This document shows, one piece after another, positions 1 through 7,243 of a DNA stretch of 8,885 bases (within the stretch, counting starts at the first letter, position 1; the number at the start of each line of letters is the position of its first letter). The position numbers and the translations under genes were made by a program. The notes beneath the pieces were generated by a model. The model was given only the letters and a program-made list of their open reading frames with translations. It was not told where the DNA came from and searched no databases. The DNA lies in NCBI GenBank assembly GCA_002394525.1, contig DGUF01000010.1, positions 1 through 8,885 on the forward strand. Direction: 5' to 3'. The stretch is from Lachnospiraceae bacterium UBA4317 (GTDB taxonomy: Bacteria; Bacillota_A; Clostridia; Lachnospirales; Lachnospiraceae).

Positions 1-21
1 CACGCCCTTCGAGGGGGCGTG
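1..21. other. stem-loop at window edge
   Basis: A 7-bp perfect stem, CACGCCC (1-7) with GGGCGTG (15-21), encloses a 7-nt loop. No T-run follows directly, so it is not a classical terminator, although it may be the 3' part of a leader or terminator cut by the window edge. The rest of the 73 bases before the first gene shows only that gene's ribosome binding site. Confidence 0.4.
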
Positions 22-73
22 TACATGTAACTTATTTTCCATATCCACATACCCGAAAAAGGAGGTATCTAAA

Positions 74-1267
74 ATGATCAATCGGGAATACCTTGCCATG
101 CTTGAGAACAAATCGGTGATCCGTGAGCTGTCGGAGTACGCGACCGCGCGCGGAAAAGAGATCGGGTATGACAATGTCTTTGATTTCAGCCTGGGCAATC
201 CGTCTGTGCCTGCGCCGGACAGCTACAGGGATGTGTCCGTCAGGCTCCTGCAGGAGGAGGAACCCCTGACCCTGCACGGCTACAATCCGACCATGGGAGA
301 CCCCAGAGTCAAGGAGAAGGTCGCCCGGTCCCTCAACAGGCGTTTCGGCATGGCCTATGAGGCCGGCCACATCTTCCCGACCTCCGGCGCGGCGGGCGCC
401 ATCGCCCATGCCCTCCGCTGTGTGGTCGAGCCCGGCGAGGAGGTCATGGTCTTCGCCCCCTATTTCTCCGAGTACGATCCCTATATCAAGGGGACCGGGG
501 CCGAGCTCCGCATGGTGCCCATCAAGGAGGACGATTTCCAGATCAACTTCGACGCCGCCGAGGCAGTCTTCAGTGAAAAGACGGCGGCAGTCCTGATCAA
601 TACCCCCAACAACCCCTCGGGCGCTGTCTACACAGAGGAGACCCTGGAGCGCCTGGCTCAGGTGCTGACGCAGAAGTCCGCCCAGTACGGGCACACGATC
701 TTCCTGATCTCCGACGAGCCCTACCGCGAGATCGTCTTTGACGGAAAGAAGCAGGCCTATCCCGCGAAATTCTATCCGCACACACTGACCTGCTACTCCT
801 TCTCCAAGTCCCTCTCCATTCCCGGCGAGCGTGTCGGCTATGTGGCGGTCAACCCGGACTGCGAGCAGGCGGACAAGATGGTCGCCATGATGGGCCAGAT
901 CTCCCGCGGACTGGGCCACAACTGCCCCTCCTCCCTTCCCATGCTGGCGGCAGCGGAGTGCCTGGAGGAAACCTCGGATCTGTCTGTCTACGAGACCAAC
1001 ATGAACCTGCTCTATGACACCTTCAAGGAGCTGGGCTTCACGGTCCCCCGTCCGGGCGGCACCTTCTACATCATGCCCAAGGCCCTGGAGGATGACGCGG
1101 TCGCCTTCTGCAAAAAGGCCCTCAAGTACGACCTGGTCTTCGTGCCCGGAGACGGCTTCCACGCGCCCGGCTTCTTCCGCGTGGCCTACTGCGTGGACAC
1201 GGACAAGGTCAGACGGTCCCTGGCCGCTATCCGCCGCTTCGTGGAGACCGAGTATCCGGACAGGTGA
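74..1267 (+). CDS. PLP-dependent class I/II aminotransferase
   Basis: This 397-aa protein is a complete fold-type I aminotransferase of the aspartate aminotransferase superfamily. It would move an amino group between an amino acid and a 2-oxo acid in the cytoplasm using pyridoxal phosphate. Visible landmarks are the N-terminal SLGNPSVPAP segment (about 39-48), the substrate-loop-like HGYNPTMGDP (68-77), NTPNNPSG (176-183), SDEPYREIVFDG (213-224) with Asp214 and Tyr217 as cofactor contacts, and SFSKSLSIPGERVGY (242-256). Lys245 is the expected Schiff-base lysine and Arg253 the phosphate contact. Arg369 in the FFRVAYC segment fits the conserved carboxylate-binding arginine. Length is normal for the family. 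The start is set by AAAAAGGAGG ending at 65, eight bases before ATG. The true substrate cannot be read from sequence, so aspartate, aromatic or other amino acids remain possible. uppP follows after 105 bases that contain a hairpin. No promoter is visible inside the window. Confidence 0.93.
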   Translation: MINREYLAMLENKSVIRELSEYATARGKEIGYDNVFDFSLGNPSVPAPDSYRDVSVRLLQEEEPLTLHGYNPTMGDPRVKEKVARSLNRRFGMAYEAGHIFPTSGAAGAIAHALRCVVEPGEEVMVFAPYFSEYDPYIKGTGAELRMVPIKEDDFQINFDAAEAVFSEKTAAVLINTPNNPSGAVYTEETLERLAQVLTQKSAQYGHTIFLISDEPYREIVFDGKKQAYPAKFYPHTLTCYSFSKSLSIPGERVGYVAVNPDCEQADKMVAMMGQISRGLGHNCPSSLPMLAAAECLEETSDLSVYETNMNLLYDTFKELGFTVPRPGGTFYIMPKALEDDAVAFCKKALKYDLVFVPGDGFHAPGFFRVAYCVDTDKVRRSLAAIRRFVETEYPDR

Positions 1268-1287
1268 CCGGAGAAACTGACGAACCG

Positions 1288-1330
1288 GGAGACAGGTACG
1301 GCACTTTGGCGTGACCCGGCGCCTGTCTCC
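1288..1330. other. intergenic hairpin between aminotransferase gene and uppP
   Basis: A perfect 9-bp inverted repeat, GGAGACAGG (1288-1296) with CCTGTCTCC (1322-1330), has a 25-nt interior that can form a small CAC/GTG stem. No U-tract follows, so a Rho-independent terminator is doubtful. A processing site or read-through attenuator is equally possible. ACAGGT (1293-1298 region) could alternatively pair with ACCTGT at 1351-1356, just before the uppP ribosome binding site. Confidence 0.45.
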
Positions 1331-1372
1331 GTCACATCATATAGCACACGACCTGTAAAAGGAGTGGATTGA

Positions 1373-2206
1373 ATGACTGAACTGTTAAAAGCCGCATTGT
1401 ACGGCCTTGTCGAAGGAATCACGGAATGGCTGCCGGTCAGCAGCACCGGCCATATGATCCTGCTGGGAGAATTTGTGAAGCTCCGCGTCTCCGACCTGTT
1501 CTGGCAGGTCTTTCTGGTCGTGATCCAGCTGGGCGCGATCCTGGCGGTCGTGCTCCTGTACTGGAACACAATCTGGCCCTTTAAGCGCAGCACGGAGACC
1601 GGAAAAATCACGGTGGACAAAGATACGATCTCCCTCTGGTGCAAGGCGGTCGCCGCCTGCCTGCCCGCCGCTGTGGTGGGGATCCTGGCGGATGACTGGC
1701 TGGACGCCCATTTTTACAACTGGATGGTCGTTTCGATCATGCTGATCCTGGTCGGCGTCGCCTTTCTGGTGATCGAGAAGCGGAACGCGGGCAGAAAGCC
1801 CGTCACCAGAAGGCTGCGGGACCTGACCTACCGCGAGGCTCTCATCATCGGCCTCTTTCAGCTGATCGCCGCCATCTTTCCCGGGACCTCCAGGTCCGGG
1901 GCGACGATCCTGGGCGGGATCATGATCGGCGTCTCCCGCACAGTGGCGGCTCAGTTTACCTTTATCCTGGCCATCCCCGTGATGTTCGGGGCCAGCCTGC
2001 TCAAGATCGTCAAATACGGCCTGTATTTTTCGGCCATGGAATATGCCATCCTGGCAGTCGGCATGGCCGTCGCCTTTGTCGTATCCGTGCTGGTGATCCG
2101 GTTTCTGATGGGCTATATCCGCAGACATGACTTCCGGGTCTTTGGCTGGTACAGGATCATTCTGGGAGCGGTCGTGATCCTTTATTTCGTGTTCGTGAGA
2201 AGATGA
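1373..2206 (+). CDS. uppP: undecaprenyl-diphosphate phosphatase (BacA/UppP)
   Basis: This 277-aa polytopic membrane protein should dephosphorylate undecaprenyl diphosphate to the monophosphate. That step recycles the lipid carrier for peptidoglycan and other envelope polymers, and extra copies give bacitracin resistance in other bacteria. The first signature is EGITEWLPVSSTGH (14-27), with Glu14, Glu18 and His27 matching the conserved acidic and histidine residues. The second is FPGTSRSG (169-176), with Ser173 and Arg174 at the same positions as in the E. coli enzyme. Hydrophobic spans are visible near 44-64, 93-106, 116-134, 155-170, 190-210, 222-245 and 259-275. Length matches the family (about 265-280). 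The start is supported by AAAGGAG (1358-1364), eight bases before ATG. Its own promoter was not identified, and it may be co-transcribed with the aminotransferase gene. Identification is firm. Confidence 0.96.
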   Translation: MTELLKAALYGLVEGITEWLPVSSTGHMILLGEFVKLRVSDLFWQVFLVVIQLGAILAVVLLYWNTIWPFKRSTETGKITVDKDTISLWCKAVAACLPAAVVGILADDWLDAHFYNWMVVSIMLILVGVAFLVIEKRNAGRKPVTRRLRDLTYREALIIGLFQLIAAIFPGTSRSGATILGGIMIGVSRTVAAQFTFILAIPVMFGASLLKIVKYGLYFSAMEYAILAVGMAVAFVVSVLVIRFLMGYIRRHDFRVFGWYRIILGAVVILYFVFVRR

Positions 2207-2382
2207 CGGGATCCTGCCGCTCAGGAGGTCCGGTAATTCTCTGCCGGCCGGATCCTGGCGCACAGGAGCTTCTGGAAATCTTTGCCGGCAGCGCTGAAGA
2301 CCTGATTTACAGCGGATTCCGGCAGTGCATCCGGGATTACAATAGAAGGGCTTCGGGGCTTATAAAAGTAATAAACAGGTGG

Positions 2383-2410
2383 TTCCCGCCGCACTGTTTT
2401 ATGTTACAAT
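2383..2410 (+). promoter_or_regulatory. probable extended -10 promoter
   Basis: TACAAT (2405-2410) is preceded by TG at 2402-2403, giving the TGnTACAAT extended -10 form. The -35 candidate TTCCCG (2383-2388, 16-bp spacing) is poor, which extended -10 promoters tolerate. Transcription would begin near 2417 and give a leader of roughly 115 bases. Confidence 0.5.
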
Positions 2411-2521
2411 AGAAAACGATGGCGCACAGCAAGAACAGCTGCTGCATGGCGTGCCCCTGAAATCAGCGCGCATTAGTTCTTAATCCCGCCGGGCAGGGAA
2501 TACGGCGGAAAAGCGGCCAAC

Positions 2522-2527
2522 AGGAGG
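2522..2527 (+). promoter_or_regulatory. ribosome binding site that decides the start
   Basis: AGGAGG abuts an ATG at 2528 with no spacer, so that codon cannot be used efficiently. The next in-frame ATG at 2534 lies six bases away, a normal spacing, and is chosen as the start. Confidence 0.8.
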
Positions 2528-2533
2528 ATGAAA

Positions 2534-3424
2534 ATGGCTAACAACAAGAGAAAGAGAAATAACAACCAGAAGCCGGAAGAGGCCAAGACCCAGAGGATCG
2601 TCGAGGACGAATACGATGAGGTCGAGGAGACCGTCAGGGAGCCCCGCAAGGCTGCAGCGCCTCTGTCTGAGAGGGATAAGCAGCGCAAAGAGAACAGGCA
2701 GAATGCCATGCTCCTTCTCGGCGTGATCGCAGTCCTGGCTGTTGTCGGCCTTGTGATCTGGCTCCGGTCCGGATCCGGTGATGGCGAGACGACCGCTGCA
2801 GCTGGAGCGACCGGAGCCGCTGCTGTGGAAGCTGCTCCCGCGGAAGAGGGCGCTACGGCAGTCGAGGCTGAGACCCTGGCCGCTGCAGACGAAGAGGCCG
2901 AGGCAGTCGAAGGCGAAGAGACCGAGGCAGTTGAAGGCGAAGAGGCTGAGGCAGTTGAAGGCGCAGAGGCTGAGGCAGTCGAAGGCGAAGAGGCTGAGGC
3001 AGTCGAGGGCGCAGAGGCTGAGACCATCGAAGCCGGTGAAGGCGAGGAGATCGAAGCACTTGAGCCTGTTGAGGCAGAGGCAGTCGAAGGCGCAGAGGCA
3101 GAGGCTGTTGAAGGCACAGAGGCCGAGGCTGTTGAAGGCACAGAGGCCGAGGCAGTCGAGGGCGCAGAGGCTGAAGCCGCTCCCGCTCAGGCAGGCGCTG
3201 TCACTTCCACGACCGTTATGAATGCCGGTGACACCTACACGATCACAGAGGATATGACCATGTACGCGGAGCCCTCCACGGATTCCGAGCATGTCATGGA
3301 CATCTCCGGAGACGCAGGCTGGACAGTTGCCATCGAAGAGGCTGCCGAGCAGGGCAATGGCTGGCACAGAGTCTCTGTCTGGCTTCAGGGACAGCCCACA
3401 TACGGCTACATCCAGATCCCGTAA
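2534..3424 (+). CDS. single-pass membrane protein with acidic EAEAVEG repeats and SH3-like C-terminus
   Basis: This 296-aa protein has no recognised name. The N-terminus (1-56) is hydrophilic and very charged, with a basic KRKRNNN start followed by acidic and basic clusters. One membrane span lies at about 57-78 (NAMLLLGVIAVLAVVGLVIW). It has no cleavage site and is preceded by positive charges, so the remainder should lie outside the cell. Residues 120-218 are Glu/Ala/Val/Gly-rich 8-residue repeats. The end (about 224-296) resembles a bacterial SH3-like domain: YTITEDMTMYAEPSTDSEHV, then GWTVAIEE, GNGWHRVSV and TYGYIQIP. Such domains often bind cell-wall peptides. The inference is a wall-spanning acidic stalk that presents or anchors the SH3-like domain. 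The gene is transcribed alone, from the promoter at about 2405. It lacks a clear terminator and is followed by a structured spacer. No catalytic residues are visible. Confidence 0.85.
   Translation: MANNKRKRNNNQKPEEAKTQRIVEDEYDEVEETVREPRKAAAPLSERDKQRKENRQNAMLLLGVIAVLAVVGLVIWLRSGSGDGETTAAAGATGAAAVEAAPAEEGATAVEAETLAAADEEAEAVEGEETEAVEGEEAEAVEGAEAEAVEGEEAEAVEGAEAETIEAGEGEEIEALEPVEAEAVEGAEAEAVEGTEAEAVEGTEAEAVEGAEAEAAPAQAGAVTSTTVMNAGDTYTITEDMTMYAEPSTDSEHVMDISGDAGWTVAIEEAAEQGNGWHRVSVWLQGQPTYGYIQIP
2891..3187 (+). repeat. 24-bp tandem repeat encoding EAEAVEG units
   Basis: About eleven units of 24 bp, each coding an 8-residue unit of the EAEAVEG(E/A/T) type, run in two blocks. The first block (2891-3034, six units, the last degenerate) is separated by 33 bases coding GEGEEIEALEP from the second (3068-3187, five units, the last degenerate). 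Units differ mostly at third positions and at the A/E/T position, as expected for slippage or recombination followed by drift. Every change in unit number stays in frame. Confidence 0.9.
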
Positions 3425-3444
3425 TTTTAAATATCTGTTCAGCA

Positions 3445-3585
3445 CCCCGCAGGAATGGGCATCATGCAGGGCAAAATGCTTGCATTTTGGACAAATGAGG
3501 CACATTCCTGCGGGGCGGACAAGGCGCGCAGCGCCTCTGTCAGCCCAGGATTGCAGGCGCGAAGCACCTGCAATATGGGGGGCTG
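3445..3585. repeat. compound inverted-repeat array (three consecutive stem-loops)
   Basis: Stem A: CCCCGCAGGAATG (3445-3457) pairs perfectly with 3503-3515 (13 bp) and encloses a second hairpin, CAAAATG (3472-3478) with CATTTTG (3483-3489), with a 4-nt loop. Stem B: 3518-3527 pairs with 3531-3541, ten pairs with one bulged C and a 3-nt GCA loop. Stem C: CAGCCC (3541-3546) with GGGCTG (3580-3585) encloses ATTGCAGG (3550-3557) with CCTGCAAT (3567-3574). No T-run follows any stem, so none is a standard terminator. It could be a dispersed palindromic repeat (MITE- or REP-like), a structured leader of the S1-domain gene, or a small RNA. The sequence alone does not decide. Confidence 0.75.
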
Positions 3586-3617
3586 AATAGTTACCATTTC
3601 AGATGATTTGAAACCGC

Positions 3618-3646
3618 GTGCCGGGACCTCTTCGGAGTCCCGGCGC
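3618..3646 (+). promoter_or_regulatory. UUCG-capped hairpin next to the S1 gene ribosome binding site
   Basis: Bases 3618-3626 pair with 3638-3646 (nine pairs including one T-G). After a bulged C at 3627, CTC (3628-3630) pairs with GAG (3635-3637) around a TTCG tetraloop. It ends five bases before the AAAGGGG ribosome binding site (3651-3657). Only TTT follows, so it is more likely a 5'-UTR element than a terminator. A weak upstream stem, TTTCA (3597-3601) with TGAAA (3609-3613), precedes it. Confidence 0.6.
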
Positions 3647-3662
3647 TTTGAAAGGGGAATAT

Positions 3663-4568
3663 ATGGAAACAATGAATGATTTCAAAGAGGAGCTGGAGGC
3701 TTCCTTCCGCGAACTCCATGTCGGCGATATCGTAGACGGCACCGTGATCGGAATCAGCGATGACGGCGTGACGGTCGATCTGAAATATTATACACAGGGC
3801 TTTATCCGCAATCAGGATATGAGCAACGATCCCACCTTCAACGTAGTGCAGGACGTGCATGAGGGCGATGCGATCAAGGCGGCCATCCTCAAGATGGACA
3901 ACGGCGACGGAAGCATCGCGCTCTCCAGAAAAGCCGCCATCGATGTCCTGGCCTGGGAAAAGCTGCAGGAGATGATGGATAACAAAGAGGTCATCACCGT
4001 CCAGATCCTGGAGACGGTCAAGGCCGGCGTCGTCACCTATGTCGAGGGGATCCGGGCCTTTATCCCCGCCTCCCAGCTCAGCGATGCCTATGTGGAAAAT
4101 ACGGCGGACTGGATCGACAAGGATGTCGATGTCCGCATCATCACCTGTGATCCCGAAAAGAAGCGTCTGGTCCTGTCCGGCCGTGAGGTCGCCCGTGACC
4201 GCCGCAGGGAGGAGCGCAGGCGCAGGATCGATGCCATGCAGGTCGGGACCGTCCTGGAAGGCACGGTCGAGACCATCAAGCCCTACGGCGCCTTTGTAGA
4301 CTTGGGCGACGGCATCAGCGGCCTGGTCCATATCTCCCAGATGAGCCAGAAGCGGGTCAACAATCCCGCGGAAGTGGTCAAGGAAGGCGAGAAGGTCAAG
4401 GTCAGGATCACCAAGGTGGCCGACGGCAAGATCAGCCTGAGCATGAAGGCCCTCGAGGATGCTCCGGTCCAGGACAAGGAGGAGGCGGTCGACATCTCCA
4501 AGTACACCACCAAGGAGAATGCCACCACCAGCCTGGGCGACCTGCTCAAGGGCTTCAAATTTGACTGA
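3663..4568 (+). CDS. S1-domain RNA-binding protein (short ribosomal protein S1 homologue)
   Basis: This 301-aa cytoplasmic protein has three S1 (OB-fold) RNA-binding domains, at about 19-90, 105-174 and 192-263. The third is the most canonical, with GTVETIKPYGAFVDLGDG, SGLVHISQMS and VKVRITKVADGKISLSMK. The first keeps GTVIGISDDGVTVDLKY and GFIRNQDMS. The second is more divergent (VTVQILETVKAGVVTYVEGIRAFIPASQLS). An arginine-rich linker (REVARDRRREERRRR, about 174-188) joins domains two and three. The C-terminus (SLGDLLKGFKFD) is a tail seen on Lachnospiraceae S1-type proteins. E. coli S1 has six domains, whereas Gram-positive homologues are shorter, and a general role in mRNA binding and translation is likely. 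The start at 3663 has AAAGGGG five bases upstream. Upstream in-frame codons lie inside the leader hairpin and lack a ribosome binding site. The gene is followed by a strong terminator and appears monocistronic. Confidence 0.92.
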   Translation: METMNDFKEELEASFRELHVGDIVDGTVIGISDDGVTVDLKYYTQGFIRNQDMSNDPTFNVVQDVHEGDAIKAAILKMDNGDGSIALSRKAAIDVLAWEKLQEMMDNKEVITVQILETVKAGVVTYVEGIRAFIPASQLSDAYVENTADWIDKDVDVRIITCDPEKKRLVLSGREVARDRRREERRRRIDAMQVGTVLEGTVETIKPYGAFVDLGDGISGLVHISQMSQKRVNNPAEVVKEGEKVKVRITKVADGKISLSMKALEDAPVQDKEEAVDISKYTTKENATTSLGDLLKGFKFD

Positions 4569-4639
4569 TCCTTACAGTTCAGACCGCCACGACCGCGAGG
4601 CGTTTTTGCGTGATCTGAATATCTTTTTTAAAAAAGTAT

Positions 4640-4673
4640 GCGGGATCCCGACTTGTGCGGGACCCCGCTTTTT
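4640..4673 (+). terminator. Rho-independent terminator of the S1-domain gene
   Basis: GCGGGATCCCG (4640-4650) pairs with CGGGACCCCGC (4658-4668), ten of eleven positions, around a 7-nt loop. TTTTT (4669-4673) follows. A 14-bp palindrome of six T and six A flanked by C and G (4623-4636) lies just upstream and may strengthen termination. Confidence 0.85.
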
Positions 4674-4710
4674 CTATGGTGGAAAAAATTTTCTCATGCC
4701 GGGACTCCGC

Positions 4711-4739
4711 TTTTCATGCACCGGCAGATATGTTATACT
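4711..4739 (+). promoter_or_regulatory. uvrB promoter
   Basis: TATACT (4734-4739) with TG at 4731-4732 forms an extended -10. TTTTCA (4711-4716) matches four of six -35 positions with a 17-bp spacer. Transcription would start near 4746 and give a leader of about 168 bases. Confidence 0.7.
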
Positions 4740-4749
4740 GATACTCTGT

Positions 4750-4763
4750 ACAACATATGTTCG
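4750..4763. promoter_or_regulatory. LexA/DinR (SOS) operator of uvrB
   Basis: The - strand reads CGAACATATGTTGT, matching the first twelve positions of the Gram-positive LexA consensus CGAACRNRYGTTYG and missing only the last two. It sits a few bases past the -10 and covers the expected transcription start, so bound LexA would block initiation. uvrB is a known LexA target in Bacillus subtilis. Confidence 0.75.
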
Positions 4764-4815
4764 ATAACATGCGGAGTCCCGGGCAGGGCCGCGCTGAGAG
4801 CAGCTGCGCGCAGAT

Positions 4816-4907
4816 GGAATGAGAAGACGGCTGCGCGAGGGCGGAATGAGACGGCAGATTCGCGCAGGCGGAATGAGACGACAGACCCCGCAGCAGGCGG
4901 GAAGGAG
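4816..4907 (+). repeat. 27-bp tandem repeat in the uvrB leader
   Basis: GGAATGAG recurs at 4816, 4843 and 4870, with similar CGCGCAGGC-type sequence between copies. The first two units are exactly 27 bp and the third is slightly longer. A fourth, degenerate copy reads GGAAGGAG at 4900-4907, and this is the uvrB ribosome binding site. The repeats lie wholly in the 5' untranslated leader. Confidence 0.8.
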
Positions 4908-4913
4908 AAGCAG

Positions 4914-7112
<2,199 letters not shown>

Positions 7113-7155
7113 GCGGGTGGCAACGTTTGTGGAAATTTATAGGATCAGGTGCTGC

Positions 7156-7162
7156 GGGGAGG
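7156..7162 (+). promoter_or_regulatory. strong ribosome binding site before a 20-codon ORF
   Basis: GGGGAGG lies seven bases before the ATG at 7170. It is far too distant (81 bases) to serve the RhuM-Fic gene at 7244, so if used it serves the small ORF. Confidence 0.5.
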
Positions 7163-7169
7163 CAAAGCC

Positions 7170-7232
7170 ATGTGCATCAATTATCGTGCAAGTCATATTA
7201 TCTTTGACGTTCACTATGAATACATAGCCTGA
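7170..7232 (+). CDS. possible 20-aa leader peptide upstream of the RhuM-Fic gene
   Basis: The ORF encodes MCINYRASHIIFDVHYEYIA. I recognise no family. Support is a strong GGGGAGG seven bases before ATG and a stop at 7230-7232 that touches the next gene's AAGGGAAGG ribosome binding site, eleven bases before its ATG. This arrangement allows translational coupling. It could be a regulatory leader, a remnant of a lost antitoxin, or a chance ORF. The composition is more AT-rich than uvrB and matches the start of the following gene. Confidence 0.35.
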   Translation: MCINYRASHIIFDVHYEYIA

Positions 7233-7243
7233 AGGGAAGGAAT

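Larger units (their letters stand above)
2207..2533. other. gene-free stretch and leader before the acidic repeat protein
   Basis: These 327 bases hold no convincing gene. An open frame of 69 codons starts at 2203 and overlaps the uppP stop as ATGA, but it lacks a good ribosome binding site and ends inside the promoter at 2405-2410. The right half is a 5' leader of about 110 bases. It contains short inverted repeats: CAGCA and TGCTG near 2427-2444, and CCGCCG and CGGCGG near 2486-2508. No terminator for uppP with a T-run was found. Confidence 0.5.
4699..4782. repeat. 12-bp inverted repeat flanking the uvrB promoter and LexA box
   Basis: CCGGGACTCCGC (4699-4710) is the exact reverse complement of GCGGAGTCCCGG (4771-4782). 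The 60-bp interior contains the extended -10, the expected start point and the LexA box. The left arm also resembles the right arm of the terminator at 4658-4673, including the T-run after it, so it may be a decayed terminator copy. Confidence 0.75.

Noticed and set aside
2203..2412. 69-codon ORF overlapping the uppP stop (ATGA)
   Set aside because: There is only a weak GAGAAG upstream, no recognisable family, and it ends within the promoter at 2405-2410. It is not annotated, although coupling to uppP cannot be fully excluded.
2473..3505. Long - strand open frames across the acidic repeat gene
   Set aside because: The 24-bp repeat lacks stops in several frames. The translations (for example Ser-Thr-Ala repeats) are periodic artefacts without ribosome binding sites.
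3551..3579. Possible promoter TTGCAG with TATGGG at 17 bp
   Set aside because: Both hexamers match consensus poorly and lie inside the arms of stem C.
3609..3650. T-box riboswitch suggested by AACCGCG before a hairpin
   Set aside because: Only a short match to the T-box end exists. The rest of the conserved T-box sequence, a specifier stem and a T-run terminator are absent.
4638..4913. N-terminal extension of uvrB to the ATG at 4638
   Set aside because: It would start inside the terminator and run through the promoter and LexA box. The conserved UvrB N-terminus begins at 4914 with a good ribosome binding site.
7204..7226. TTGACG as a -35 before the RhuM-Fic gene
   Set aside because: The nearest -10-like TACATA is only 11 bases away, outside the functional spacing.
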